64,000 bases of DNA from the NCBI RefSeq assembly GCF_008000995.1, contig NZ_CP042828.1:186001-250000 (forward strand). The letters run 5' to 3'. The DNA is from Ruania zhangjianzhongii. GTDB taxonomy: Bacteria; Actinomycetota; Actinomycetes; Actinomycetales; Beutenbergiaceae. Position 1 is the stretch's first letter; each line of letters begins with the position of its first letter. The translations under genes were made by a program, and so were the position numbers. Below, piece after piece: positions 35,087-44,413 of this stretch. The notes below the pieces were generated by a model, which was given only the letters and a program-made list of their open reading frames with translations, searched no databases and was not told the DNA's origin.

Positions 35087-35970
35087 CAGACCTCCCGCAC
35101 CTTCCGCTTGCCGAACAGCCCCTGGGGGCGCACGACCAGGATCAGGAACAGCAGGGCGAAAGCGACCAGGTCACGCCAGCTCGAGCCGAGATACTGCACG
35201 GTGAACACTTCGGCCACGCCGAGCACCAGCCCGCCGACCAGCGCGCCGGGCAGCGAGGACATCCCGCCGACGATGATCACCGCGAGCCCCTTCAGCTCGA
35301 TCGCGCTGCCCATACCGAGCTGGGCAGTGTTCACGTTCAGGGCGAACAGTGCCCCTGCTACGGCACCGAGCGCTGAGGAGATCGCAAACGTGGTGGCGGT
35401 GACCCGGTCCACGTTCACTCCCAGCACCCGCGCCGCCGTCGGGTTCTCCGCGATCGCCCGCATACCGCGGCCCAAGCGGGTACGGGCGACAAGGAGCCCC
35501 AGCGCGACCACGAGCACGATCGAGATCACCAGGATCGCGACCTGGACGGCGGAGACCTGCGCGCCGAGCACGGTGAACGTGGCCCCCGGCAGGGCCTCGG
35601 CCGGGAATCGCTGCGTGTCCGGCCCGTACCGGCCCTGCAGCAGTGCGATGAACACTCCGGCGAGCGCGATCGAGGAGATCAACCCGGCGAAGTGCGCATC
35701 GGGGCGCCGGTTCAACGGGCGGAAGGCGACCCGCTCGATCACCAGACCGAGCAGGGCGCCCACCACGAACACCACCGGCAGCATCAACCAGACCGAGATG
35801 CCGAGGCTGGTGACCAGCTCGATGCCGACGTAGGCCGCGACGGCGAACACGGCGGGGTGCGCCAGGTTCAGTCGATCCAGGATGCCGAACACCAGGGCGA
35901 ACCCGATGGCGAACAGCGCATAGAGCGAGCCGAGGGAGAGCCCGTTGAACAGCTGCTGGATGTCGACCAA
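35086..35970 (-). CDS. livH: Branched-chain amino acid ABC permease LivH
   Basis: 294 aa from a TTG start. Eight or so hydrophobic segments, with the LivH signature FGILDRLNLAHPAVFAVAAYVG, MRAIAENPTAARVLGVNVDRV and GMSSLPGALVGGLVLGVAE. The stop overlaps the LivM-LivG start by one base (TGATG). Forms the channel with LivM. Confidence 0.93.
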   Translation of the reverse strand: MVDIQQLFNGLSLGSLYALFAIGFALVFGILDRLNLAHPAVFAVAAYVGIELVTSLGISVWLMLPVVFVVGALLGLVIERVAFRPLNRRPDAHFAGLISSIALAGVFIALLQGRYGPDTQRFPAEALPGATFTVLGAQVSAVQVAILVISIVLVVALGLLVARTRLGRGMRAIAENPTAARVLGVNVDRVTATTFAISSALGAVAGALFALNVNTAQLGMGSAIELKGLAVIIVGGMSSLPGALVGGLVLGVAEVFTVQYLGSSWRDLVAFALLFLILVVRPQGLFGKRKVREV

Positions 35971-35983
35971 GGAAGTGCGTTTC

Positions 35984-37153
35984 TCAGTCCAGGACCGCGA
36001 ACGAGCCGTCCTCGACGATCTGCACGACCGCCTCGTGCTCGACGTCCCGGTTCTCGTTGATCGACAGCGGTCCGAGCACAGTCGGCAGGTCGCTGATGTT
36101 GGTCAGACCGTCCTGGATGTCGTCGCGTTCACCGGAGCAGTTGGTCCGCACTGCGGTGTCGACGATGGTCATCGCCGCGTACGCCTGAGCCGCGAACTGG
36201 TCCGGCTGGCTGCCGTACTCCTCTTCGTAGGCGGCAAGGAAGTCGGTGTTCTCGGGATTGTCGGAGGCAGAGTTCCAGGCGGCGCCGACCACCACACCTT
36301 CGGCGGCCTCACCGGCGTCGCTCATCAGCTGGGGGTTGTTGAACCCGTTGCCGCCGATGATCGGCACGTCCAGCCCGACCTCACGGGCCTGGGTGACCAG
36401 CGGGATCGCCGCCTCGATCAGACCGGAGACCACGATCGCATCCGGCTCGGCGCCTGCCGCCTCGGTCAGCAGCGGTCGGAAGTCGGTATCGCTGACGGAG
36501 AAGGTCAGCGTGTTCGAGACCTCCACTCCCTCGGCCTCGAGAGACTCGGCGAACACCTCGTAACCGGACTCGGTGAATGCGTCATCGTTGCTGTACATCA
36601 CCACCACGTCTTCCAGGCCGAACTCTTCGGTGGCGGCCGCGATCGTCTGCGGGATGACCTGGCCCTCGGTGAGAGAGTCCCGGAAGATGTAGTCGCCCTG
36701 CTCGGTGATGCCATCGGCCGTGTTGGAGATGGCCAGCACCGGGACAGCGCCCTCTTGCGCGATCGGCTGAGCCTGGAACGCCCCGTTGGACAGTGTCGGG
36801 CCGATGATGATGCTGGAACCGCCGTCGACGAAACCTTCGAACACGGTGATGCCCTGCCGTGGATCGGTCTGGTCGTCTTCGACGCTCAGCTCGTAGGTCA
36901 CGCCGCTCTCGGCGTCGTTCAGGTGCGCGACGGCCAGCTCCAGCCCGTTGCGCTGGGACTCTCCGTAGCTGCCGGCGCCCCCGGTCAGGGACAGCGCCGC
37001 GCCGACCGGGATCGGCGCCCCGATCGTGCAGTCCGCACCGCTGCCCTCGCCGACGAGCTCGCCGTCCGAGCCGCCTCCTCCACTCTCGGAATCGCACGCC
37101 GCGAGGGCGAGGGCGAGCGTACTCACCGTGGCGATCGTCACGATCTTGCGCAT
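35984..37153 (-). CDS. livK: Branched-chain amino acid-binding lipoprotein LivK
   Basis: 389 aa from the ATG behind GGAG. Signal peptide with lipobox LAAC (Cys20), then a Ser/Gly linker. The mature domain is Peripla_BP_6 (LivK-like): IPVGAALSLTGGAGSYGESQRNGLELAVAHLN, and IIGPTLSNGAFQAQPIAQEGAVPVLAISNTADG. First gene of livKHMGF; only 13 bases separate it from livH. Ligand could be branched-chain amino acids, amides or urea. Confidence 0.92.
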   Translation of the reverse strand: MRKIVTIATVSTLALALAACDSESGGGGSDGELVGEGSGADCTIGAPIPVGAALSLTGGAGSYGESQRNGLELAVAHLNDAESGVTYELSVEDDQTDPRQGITVFEGFVDGGSSIIIGPTLSNGAFQAQPIAQEGAVPVLAISNTADGITEQGDYIFRDSLTEGQVIPQTIAAATEEFGLEDVVVMYSNDDAFTESGYEVFAESLEAEGVEVSNTLTFSVSDTDFRPLLTEAAGAEPDAIVVSGLIEAAIPLVTQAREVGLDVPIIGGNGFNNPQLMSDAGEAAEGVVVGAAWNSASDNPENTDFLAAYEEEYGSQPDQFAAQAYAAMTIVDTAVRTNCSGERDDIQDGLTNISDLPTVLGPLSINENRDVEHEAVVQIVEDGSFAVLD

Positions 37154-37310
37154 GATTTCTCCTCGAACGCCTGCGACGTCAGTCGGGCGCGGCTGATTGA
37201 TCGGCTCCGCGGCCTGCGAAGCGTGGCCCCCTGCGATGGAGGAGCACACTATCTGCGCGCGAGGCTACACCCCAAGGCGGGCCTTCGATGCGGCTTACAC
37301 CCGGCAGGCA

Positions 37311-37697
37311 CTAATCCATCAAGCAGAACTCGTTGCCCTCGAGGTCAGCCATGACCACCCACCCGTCGGGGTCCCGACGCAGCGCTCGCCCGCCGAGCCG
37401 GACCAGGCGCTCGCGTTCGGCCGCCGGGTCCTCGGCGGTGACGTCGATGTGCAGGCGGTTCTTGGTGATCTTGTCCTCGGGTACCTGGTTGAAGAACAGC
37501 CGCAGGCCCGCTCCTGCTGTCGGTTCGACCAGCACCGACGGATCCTCCTCGGGGTCGGTGATGCCCTGCGCCGCGAGGTCGGCCATCGCCTCCTCGTCGT
37601 AGGCGGCTACCTGGTAGCCGTCGAGGGCCGCGGCCCAGAACCGCGCGAGGGCGGCGGGGTAGTGGCAGTCGACGACGAGGTCACGTAGTACGGCCAT
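37311..37697 (-). CDS. VOC-superfamily (glyoxalase/bleomycin-resistance-like) protein
   Basis: 128 aa. Begins LRDLVVDCHYPAALARFWAAALDGYQV; RLHIDVTAEDPAAERERLVRLGG and the end motif ADLEGNEFCLMD fit the VOC fold, one of several stress or detoxification types. Stand-alone. Confidence 0.85.
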   Translation of the reverse strand: MAVLRDLVVDCHYPAALARFWAAALDGYQVAAYDEEAMADLAAQGITDPEEDPSVLVEPTAGAGLRLFFNQVPEDKITKNRLHIDVTAEDPAAERERLVRLGGRALRRDPDGWVVMADLEGNEFCLMD

Positions 37698-37725
37698 ACC
37701 CGCCGACTGTGCCAGAGCGGCGTAA

Positions 37726-38217
37726 TTACTTCCCGGGATTTTCTGGCCGGCCGAAGCCGTGGCTGAGGATCGGCGGTACGGTGCCGGTGCGCAGTAGCTC
37801 GAGCACGGCGAGCTCGTGCGGTACCACCGGGTCGGGCAGGGCGGTCAGCGGGTACCAGTCCAATCCTTCGGACTTCTCCGGCTCCATCGTGCGCGCGTCT
37901 CCCTGCCAGGTGCGGCAGGTGAAGAAGAAGTCGACCCGCTCATCGACCGGCCGGCCATTGCTATGAGTACGGTGCATCGCGGTCAGTGGAGTCAGGTCGG
38001 TGGGGGAGATGGTGATGCCCAGCTCCTCCTGCGCTTCGCGCACCGCGGCCTCGGTCACGGACTCCCCGGCCTCGACGTGTCCGGCGGCCGCGCAGGCCCA
38101 GTGCCCGTCCCGATAGCCGGTGTTCCGGCGCAGCTGCAGGAGGACCTCAGTGCCGGCCGCACCCTCGCGGCAGCAGATCACGTAGGCGGCGGGCACCACT
38201 TGGAATCGGGAGGTCAC
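37726..38217 (-). CDS. NUDIX hydrolase
   Basis: 163 aa. Nudix box GHVEAGESVTEAAVREAQEELGI at about residues 46-68 (GX5EX7REUXEEXGU). Hydrolyses a nucleoside-diphosphate-linked compound; N-terminal sequence PAAYVICCREGAAGTEVLLQLRRNTGYRDGHW is typical of MutT-like clean-up enzymes. Substrate unknown. Confidence 0.9.
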   Translation of the reverse strand: MTSRFQVVPAAYVICCREGAAGTEVLLQLRRNTGYRDGHWACAAAGHVEAGESVTEAAVREAQEELGITISPTDLTPLTAMHRTHSNGRPVDERVDFFFTCRTWQGDARTMEPEKSEGLDWYPLTALPDPVVPHELAVLELLRTGTVPPILSHGFGRPENPGK

Positions 38218-38303
38218 CGGGTCACGCTACCCCTCCCCCAATGGCCAGGGTCGCGGTTGGGTCGAGTTGCCCGATCGTCCGAGCCCCACTACTCAGACGC
38301 GTG

Positions 38304-38912
38304 CTAGCGCAGGGGGACGAAGCGATAGGCGCCGGCCGTGCGCACCACCCGGGCCGCGCCGTCGCGGGCTTCCACGACGGTCATCGTGCCCCGCACCGGC
38401 AGCACCAGACGGCCCCCGTCCGCCAGCTGGTCGGTGAGCGGGGTGGGGACCTCCTGCGCCTCGGCGGAGACCAGGATCCGCTGGTACGGCGCACCGGCCG
38501 GCCAGCCGAGCACCTCCGGGTCTGCCTGGTGCACCTGCGCCCACTCCATCCCGGCGGCCGCCACGTTCTGACCACCCCAGGTGGCGAGATCCTCGCGCAG
38601 CTCCACGGCGTGCACGACGCCGGTGGCCCCGACCAGGTGTGCCAGCAGCGCGGTGGTCCAGCCCGAGCCGCTGCCGACGTCGAGCACTGCATCGCCGGGT
38701 TCAGGGTCCAGGAGGGCAAGCATGGTTCGCACGGTGGTCGGCTGGGAGCAGGTCTGCCCGGCGGTCAGCTCGATCGGCTGGTCCAGGCCCGCCTCGCCAC
38801 GCAGCTCCAGTGGCAGGAAGCCCTCGCGCCGCACGGCCTGCATCGCTTCATCAGCGCGGGCGAGGGCCGCTGCGCCGGAGTCCCGGTCTGCTCGGGAGAA
38901 TCGGTCCGCCAT
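38304..38912 (-). CDS. Protein-L-isoaspartate O-methyltransferase family
   Basis: 202 aa from the ATG behind GGAGG (an in-frame ATG six codons upstream is less likely). SAM-binding motif I VLDVGSGSGWTTALLAHLVG. The conserved TCSQPTTVRTM (SQP in place of classical S/GQPY) and ILVSAEAQEVP follow. Repairs isoaspartyl residues or is a diverged relative. Confidence 0.85.
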   Translation of the reverse strand: MADRFSRADRDSGAAALARADEAMQAVRREGFLPLELRGEAGLDQPIELTAGQTCSQPTTVRTMLALLDPEPGDAVLDVGSGSGWTTALLAHLVGATGVVHAVELREDLATWGGQNVAAAGMEWAQVHQADPEVLGWPAGAPYQRILVSAEAQEVPTPLTDQLADGGRLVLPVRGTMTVVEARDGAARVVRTAGAYRFVPLR

Positions 38913-38993
38913 CGTTGCCTCCACAGCCATGGTAGGCACGTCCGTTGCTTCTTCGTAGACTAGGCGGAGGTCGACGACGGGAGAGGCGGGGCA

Positions 38994-39221
38994 ATGTTCG
39001 CAGGCATCACTGTGCTGATCGCATGTATCGCCGCAGCGGTGGTGCTGGCTGGCGTGGTGATGCTGCTCGTGATGCTGGGCCACCAGGACACGAAGAACCA
39101 GCCCGATCCGTGGCAGCAGAACGGGTCCGGCTATCCCCCTCCGCCGCCCGGCGGCCCCTCGCCGTACGACCACCCGGACGGTGCCGCACCGCAGGACCAG
39201 CAGCCGCCCCCTGCGCGCTGA
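38994..39221 (+). CDS. Small single-pass membrane protein
   Basis: 75 aa. One helix (ITVLIACIAAAVVLAGVVMLLVM) followed by a Pro/Gln/Gly-rich hydrophilic tail with no domains. Good ribosome binding site GAGGCGGGGCA. Function unknown. Confidence 0.6.
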   Translation: MFAGITVLIACIAAAVVLAGVVMLLVMLGHQDTKNQPDPWQQNGSGYPPPPPGGPSPYDHPDGAAPQDQQPPPAR

Positions 39222-39226
39222 GCGCC

Positions 39227-39754
39227 TCAGAGCGGCAGCATCGGGCGCCGGTACCGCGCCCGCGCGTCCGCGAGCTCGCTGTGATAGCGGGAACCCAGGT
39301 CCACCTCGCGCCCGTGGAACCGCCAGAGCACCAGGTGATCAACGGAGAACCCCGGCCGGCATCGGGTGCAGGACATCGGCCGGGTGGGTCGGCGGAATCG
39401 CTCGTGCCGGTGCCCGGCGGGGCACTGGCCCACCCAGGGCGCCGGGACCGTCGGAGCGTCTTCGGCCACGCAGCGTTGCCCGGTGGCACCGATCTCCCGT
39501 GCCACCCGGCGCCACTTCGGCCCGTGCGCGGCCTTTGGTCCGGCGAGTGCGTGCGCGATCTCGTGCAATACCGTCTCCCGGACCTCCGCCGGAGAATACA
39601 GCGCGGTCAGCGGCCGGCTCAGGCTGATCGCCCGGGTGTCGTAGCGGCACAGCCCAGCCCGTCGTTTCGCCGAGTCGAATTCCAGCGACCACCGGTGCAG
39701 ACCGTGCTCATCCATCAAGGCCCGGGCCAGCTCCCGCGCGCCGGTCATGTCCAT
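39227..39754 (-). CDS. SprT-like zinc metalloprotease-family protein
   Basis: 175 aa. HExxH motif HEIAHALAGPKAAHGPKWRRVAREIG, typical SprT, and a C-terminal CPAGHRH...CTRC zinc-ribbon-like pair. In eukaryotes Spartan/SPRTN cleaves DNA-protein crosslinks; bacterial SprT roles are less clear. Stand-alone. Confidence 0.85.
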   Translation of the reverse strand: MDMTGARELARALMDEHGLHRWSLEFDSAKRRAGLCRYDTRAISLSRPLTALYSPAEVRETVLHEIAHALAGPKAAHGPKWRRVAREIGATGQRCVAEDAPTVPAPWVGQCPAGHRHERFRRPTRPMSCTRCRPGFSVDHLVLWRFHGREVDLGSRYHSELADARARYRRPMLPL

Positions 39755-39890
39755 GCTTGCGTCCCTTCCGCCATCTACTCCGGGACGCTAACACCGCTCG
39801 CCCACGGTGTGGACCTGGCCTGTGGATACACAGTCGGAACGAGAGGGCCGCTGCTATCGCTGCGGCAGGCTCCGCTCAAGCAGGTCAGCC

Positions 39891-40940
39891 CTACCCGTCG
39901 CCGTTGGCCGGGTTCTGGCCACCAGACGGCGGTTCGCCACTGGGCATCTCGCCGTCCGGTGGCTCGCCCGACCCGTCCGGGCCGCTATCGGGACCATCGT
40001 GCCCACCGGGCGCGCCCTCGCCACCGGGTCCGCCCTCGGGTACGGAGCCACCGGTCGGCTCGGTGGCGGTGTCCACGCCTACCGTGAGCGCGACCGCGAG
40101 ACTGGAACCGGTGTCCCCGGTGACCGTCGCGAGCTGGGCGGCCCCGCCGTCGTCACCGAACACGTTGTCCTGCTCGAGGTTGACCTGGGCGAGATTGGTG
40201 ACCGACTGCTCGTAGCCCGCGGTGGCATACATCCGGTCGCACACGTCCGCCGGGAGAGCCACCTGGGAGGTGGCGATCGCCGTCGTCGCATCGTTGATGG
40301 TCTCGCCGTCCGGGTAGACCTCGAAGTGGATGTGCGGCCAGCGGCCGGAGTAGCAGGCCGGAAAGATGCTGGTGAAGGAGACCACGCCGTCCTCGTCGGC
40401 GATCTGCACCCCGCGCAAGTAGTTCTCCTCGGTGATGCCGTCTGAGTAGAGCGAATACTCACCGTCCCGGGTGCAGTGCCACACGTACACGGCCACCCCG
40501 GCGAACGGGACCCCATCGCGAGCCAGGTCGAGGATCGTCAGATCCAGGGTCATCGGGATGCCCTCGGCTACGCCGGAGGCCTCACCGAAGCTGGTGGTGA
40601 GGTCGCTGCGCACGATCCCGCTCTGCTCCAGCGCATTCGGTCCGTTCGAGCCATCACCCGGGTACGGCCCGGCGGTCTCGTCCGGTATCTCGGGCACTGA
40701 GCCGGAGCCGGCAGTGCTGCCGGTGGCGTCGGTGGTGCAGGCGGCGAGGCCGAGCCCGACCGTACCCGCACTGAGCGCACCGAGCAGACCACGCCGGCTG
40801 AGCACCGTGACCACGTCGAACTGCAGTCCCTGATCCTCGACATCCTCCTCCGGATGTGGAAGGGCTCGGCCCTCGTAGGTTCCGCTGGCCGGTCGGAACG
40901 GGACGGCGTGGCGCAGGAATCGATTCAGCTCGGTTGTCAT
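39891..40940 (-). CDS. Secreted intradiol dioxygenase-like protein
   Basis: 349 aa. A Tat-type signal sits around residues 48-68 (LSRRGLLGALSAG with a lipobox-like LAAC), unusually far from the N-terminus, after a charged 47-residue leader. The catalytic domain has YVWHCTRDGEYSLYSDG and GRWPHIHFEVYPDG, giving the Tyr/His iron ligands of the aromatic ring-cleaving family. A Gly/Pro/Asp-rich tail of about 60 residues follows. Export and tail suggest a role outside the cell; substrate unknown. Confidence 0.85.
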   Translation of the reverse strand: MTTELNRFLRHAVPFRPASGTYEGRALPHPEEDVEDQGLQFDVVTVLSRRGLLGALSAGTVGLGLAACTTDATGSTAGSGSVPEIPDETAGPYPGDGSNGPNALEQSGIVRSDLTTSFGEASGVAEGIPMTLDLTILDLARDGVPFAGVAVYVWHCTRDGEYSLYSDGITEENYLRGVQIADEDGVVSFTSIFPACYSGRWPHIHFEVYPDGETINDATTAIATSQVALPADVCDRMYATAGYEQSVTNLAQVNLEQDNVFGDDGGAAQLATVTGDTGSSLAVALTVGVDTATEPTGGSVPEGGPGGEGAPGGHDGPDSGPDGSGEPPDGEMPSGEPPSGGQNPANGDG

Positions 40941-40981
40941 AGCGCTGACGCTAGGCAGCCCGCCCGAGGAATCGCTGGGAA

Positions 40982-42274
40982 CTATCTGGGCGCTGGCCCA
41001 GAACCGTCGCCCGCACCGAGCACCCGGACCAGGCGGATCCGGCGCTTGTCCACCGCCACCACCTCGAGCACCCCGGTGCCGACGGGGACCCGGTCACCGG
41101 GGCGCGCCAGCCGCCCGAGCGCGGTGAGCAGATAGCCGGCCACGGTCTCGTACGGTCCGTCCTCGAGCACCATCCCGCTCGCCTCGGTGAACTCTTCGAT
41201 GGTCAGCCCTGCGTCGTAGGTGTCCGCCGCCCGGTTCGGTTCCTGCGGGTCGTACTCGTCCCGGATGTCGCCGACGATCTCCTCCATCACGTCTTCCATG
41301 GTGATGATCCCGTCGGTGCCGCCGTACTCGTCCACCACCACCGCCAGATGCCTGCGGGAGCGCTGCATCACGGAGAGCGAGGTGAGTAGCTGGTTCGTCG
41401 TCGGCAGGTGCACGATGGCCCGGGCCAGGTCGGCGACCGTGGCGCCCTCCTTGGTCCCCGGCGGTGGTTGCAGCACATCGCGAACATGGACGAAACCGAG
41501 CACATCGTCGAAGTCGGCACCGGTGACCGGATAGCGGGAGTAGGGATGTTCCCGGATTACCTCCGCTGCCTCGGCCAGCGAGAGCGCAGCGTCCAGGAAG
41601 GTCACTTCTCCCCGGGGGCGCATCGCTTCGGCCACCGACCGGTCCGAGGCGCGGAACACGTCGGTGAGCAGCCGGCGCTCGTTCTCCGGCAGGCTCTCGT
41701 GCGCGATCACGATGTCGCGCAGCTCCTCCTCGGACAATGCCTCGCTGCGGGCCGAGGGGTCCCCGCCGAGCAGGCGGACCACTGCGTTGGTGGAGCGGGA
41801 CAGCAGCCAGATCACCGGCCGCATCACCGTGGCGAACCGGTCCAGCGGCGGCGCCACCGCCAGGGCGAACTGCTCCGAACGCTGCAGTGCCAGCCGTTTC
41901 GGCACCAGCTCCCCGAGCACCAGGGAGCAATACGCGATCAGCAGGGTGAGCAAGACCAGGGCGAGCGTTGCGGCGGCCGATTCGGGCAGGCCGAGGGTGA
42001 CCAGCAACGGGGCGAAGTCCGGAGCCAAGGTGGAGGCACCGTAGGCGGCGGAGAAGAACCCGGCCACGGTCACTCCGATCTGCACCGCGGAGAGGAACCG
42101 GTTCGGGTCCCGGGCCACCGAGGCGACCCGCTGCCCCCGTGGGCCGCGCTCGTGCAGCTGGCGGATCTGGCTCTCCCGCAGGGACACCAGCGCGAACTCG
42201 GTGCCGGCGAACACTCCACCGAGCAGGATGAACAGCAGGACCAGGCCGATGCTGCCCCAGGTCGCAGCGTCCAT
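40982..42274 (-). CDS. CNNM/CorC-like membrane protein (DUF21-CBS-CorC domains)
   Basis: 430 aa. Four N-terminal helices in a DUF21 region (LVLLFILLGGVFAGTEFALVSLRESQI), then two CBS domains (about residues 210-330, e.g. AMRPRGEVTFLDA, VHVRDVLQP and VVVDEYGGTDGIITMEDVMEEIVGDI). A C-terminal CorC/HlyC transporter-associated domain with DGLTIEEF-like EFTEASGMVLEDGPYETVAGYLLTALGRL follows. Likely a divalent-metal transporter or its regulator. Confidence 0.9.
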   Translation of the reverse strand: MDAATWGSIGLVLLFILLGGVFAGTEFALVSLRESQIRQLHERGPRGQRVASVARDPNRFLSAVQIGVTVAGFFSAAYGASTLAPDFAPLLVTLGLPESAAATLALVLLTLLIAYCSLVLGELVPKRLALQRSEQFALAVAPPLDRFATVMRPVIWLLSRSTNAVVRLLGGDPSARSEALSEEELRDIVIAHESLPENERRLLTDVFRASDRSVAEAMRPRGEVTFLDAALSLAEAAEVIREHPYSRYPVTGADFDDVLGFVHVRDVLQPPPGTKEGATVADLARAIVHLPTTNQLLTSLSVMQRSRRHLAVVVDEYGGTDGIITMEDVMEEIVGDIRDEYDPQEPNRAADTYDAGLTIEEFTEASGMVLEDGPYETVAGYLLTALGRLARPGDRVPVGTGVLEVVAVDKRRIRLVRVLGAGDGSGPAPR

Positions 42275-42406
42275 CAGCCCTCCCGGTCCGGTTGCGCGCC
42301 CACCCCCTGATCATGACATCCCCTGTGCTGTGAGCGCTCTCTCGCGCGGCAGAATCGACCGACCCTGGCGCCGCTCCACGGCGCCCTCGCGAGCCCCAGG
42401 CGCTCC

Positions 42407-43258
42407 TCAGCCGCCCGCTAGAGCATCCGGGGCCAGCAGTACCAGCAGCAGCACACAGACCACCGCGACCGCCATGCTCAACGTGAACGGCAGCCGGCTG
42501 TGCGGCCGGCGGTTGCCCACCACACCTCCCGCCGTGGCCAGCACGCCGGCCAGCACCATCCCGGCCCAGCCGACCGGCCCCGGCCAGTGCCCGGGGCCGA
42601 GCACGATCACCGCAGTGGCGAGGGCGAGGATCACCGGGGCAAGGACGCTCGAGGCCCTCCGCCCGATCCGGTGCGGGAACCCGTGCACCCCGGTACGGCG
42701 ATCCTCCTCCAGATCCGGGAGGGTATTGGCGACGTGCGCGCCGACGCCGAGCAACGCCGTCGCCAGCACCACCCAGGCGGGCACGCTCGCCCCGGCCACT
42801 GCAGCCGGTATCACGAACAACGGCAGCAGACCGAAGAAGACGGCGTACGGCAACCAGGACAGCGGCGTGGACTTCAGCCCGAGGTTGTACGTCCAGGCGC
42901 TCGCCACCGCGGCCAGGTGCACCAGGGCGGGCAGCACCCACCCGGCGGCCAACGAGAGCAGCACACATCCAGCCAGCGCTATCAGCGCCGCCCGGCGCAG
43001 CCCCGCCACGGTGACCCGCCCGGCGACTGTCGGCTTGTCCGTGCGGCCGCTGGTCGCGTCCCTCCCGGCGTCGATCCAGTCGTTCGACCAGCCCACCGAG
43101 AGCTGACCGGCCAGCACGGCCGAGGCCGCCAAGGCCGCCCGCCCTCCCGGCGCGCCCACACCCAGGGCGAGCGCGAGGGCGAGCATGGTCACCACCGCCG
43201 TCGGGCCCGGGTGGCAGGCCGTGAGGAGGGCGACGGCGGACCGCGGGTGGGACTTCAC
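42407..43258 (-). CDS. UbiA-family prenyltransferase
   Basis: 283 aa from a GTG behind GGAGG (43258); a GTG 25 codons upstream (43333) is also possible. Eight or nine hydrophobic segments. The first Asp-rich region reads NDWIDAGRDATSGRTDKP, and the second DLEEDRRTGVHGFPHRIG; both are expected to bind the prenyl diphosphate with Mg. UbiA enzymes attach an isoprenoid chain to an aromatic acceptor. It diverges from a type III polyketide synthase, so a phenolic polyketide is a likely acceptor. Confidence 0.88.
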   Translation of the reverse strand: MKSHPRSAVALLTACHPGPTAVVTMLALALALGVGAPGGRAALAASAVLAGQLSVGWSNDWIDAGRDATSGRTDKPTVAGRVTVAGLRRAALIALAGCVLLSLAAGWVLPALVHLAAVASAWTYNLGLKSTPLSWLPYAVFFGLLPLFVIPAAVAGASVPAWVVLATALLGVGAHVANTLPDLEEDRRTGVHGFPHRIGRRASSVLAPVILALATAVIVLGPGHWPGPVGWAGMVLAGVLATAGGVVGNRRPHSRLPFTLSMAVAVVCVLLLVLLAPDALAGG

Positions 43259-43342
43259 CGGTCCTCCCGCCTCTCGGGCCACTGCCGGAGCGTCGTATGC
43301 CTCCGGGCTGCCGGAGGACGTGCTCCGTGACACGATGCCACC

Positions 43343-44413
43343 ATGCCGCATTTGCTGGCTGTCGGAGGTGCACTGCCCGGCCCGCCCCACGCGCAGCAGG
43401 AGGTCACCGCAGCGATCGGCCCCCTGCTCACCGATGACCGCCACCGGCTGGACGCGCTGCACCGGTTGCACGCCGCGAGCGGGGTGATGAGCAGGCACCT
43501 GGCCCTCCCGCTGGAGGAGTACCGCGACCTGACCTCGTTCGGCCGGGCCAACGATCTCTTCCTTCGCGAGGGACGGCTGTTGGCGGAGGAGGTGACCCGC
43601 GCGGCGCTGGCTGGTGCCGGGCTCCCCCCGGACGCCGTCGACTTCCTCCTGTTCACGTCGGTCACCGGAATCTCCGCTCCGTCCATCGACGCCGGGCTGG
43701 TCTCCTCCGTGGGGCTGCGTCCGGACGTGCGGCGGATGCCCTCGTTCGGCCTGGGCTGTGCCGGTGGCGCCGCGGGCATCGCCCGAGTACACGACTACCT
43801 GCTCGGGCACCCGGACCAGGTCGGGATGCTGGTCTCGGTGGAGCTGTGCTCGTTGACGTTCCAGGCCGGCGACGACTCCACCGCCAACCTGGTGGCCAGC
43901 GGCCTGTTCGGCGACGGTGCCGCGGCGGTGGTGCTGGTCGGGGATGAGCACCCGCGCGCCCGTGGAGCCGATCTTGACGTGCTGGGCACCCGGAGCGGGC
44001 TGTACCCCGGCACCGCCGACCAGCTGGGGTGGCACGTGCGGGACAGCGGGTTCGAGATCATGCTTGCCGCCGGCCTGCCGGAGACGATCAGCACTCACCT
44101 CGCCGCGGACGTCGGCGCGCTGCTCGCCGAGCACGGTCTGACCCCGGCGGACGTGGCCACCTGGGTGGTGCACGCCGGCGGGCCGCGGATCTTCGACGCA
44201 GTCAGCGACGCCCTCGGCCTGCCCGAGGACGCCCTGGCGGTGAGCCGCGAGTCGTTGACCGCGGTCGGCAACCTGTCCTCTGCCTCCGTGCTGCACGTGC
44301 TCGCTGACACGCTGCGCCGCGGCGACCCCGCCGCCGGTGGCTATCTGGTGGTGATGGCGTTCGGACCCGGGGTGAGTGCCGAGCTCGTGCTGCTGCAGCG
44401 CCCGGCCGGCTGA
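43343..44413 (+). CDS. Type III polyketide synthase
   Basis: 356 aa. Thiolase fold with the catalytic triad Cys139 (PSFGLGCAGGAAG), His277 (VVHAGGPRIF) and Asn310 (TAVGNLSSASV). Length and motif set match the Streptomyces alkylresorcinol/alkylpyrone-forming type III enzymes rather than RppA. First of three genes that overlap (TGATG, then GTGA), which are co-translated with an ICMT-type methyltransferase and a flavin oxidoreductase. Confidence 0.92.
   Translation: MPHLLAVGGALPGPPHAQQEVTAAIGPLLTDDRHRLDALHRLHAASGVMSRHLALPLEEYRDLTSFGRANDLFLREGRLLAEEVTRAALAGAGLPPDAVDFLLFTSVTGISAPSIDAGLVSSVGLRPDVRRMPSFGLGCAGGAAGIARVHDYLLGHPDQVGMLVSVELCSLTFQAGDDSTANLVASGLFGDGAAAVVLVGDEHPRARGADLDVLGTRSGLYPGTADQLGWHVRDSGFEIMLAAGLPETISTHLAADVGALLAEHGLTPADVATWVVHAGGPRIFDAVSDALGLPEDALAVSRESLTAVGNLSSASVLHVLADTLRRGDPAAGGYLVVMAFGPGVSAELVLLQRPAG

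Noticed and set aside
41094-43373. 759-residue minus-strand frame across CorC and UbiA genes
   Set aside because: Arg/Gly/Pro-rich shadow sequence; UbiA and CorC have intact domains in the other frames.
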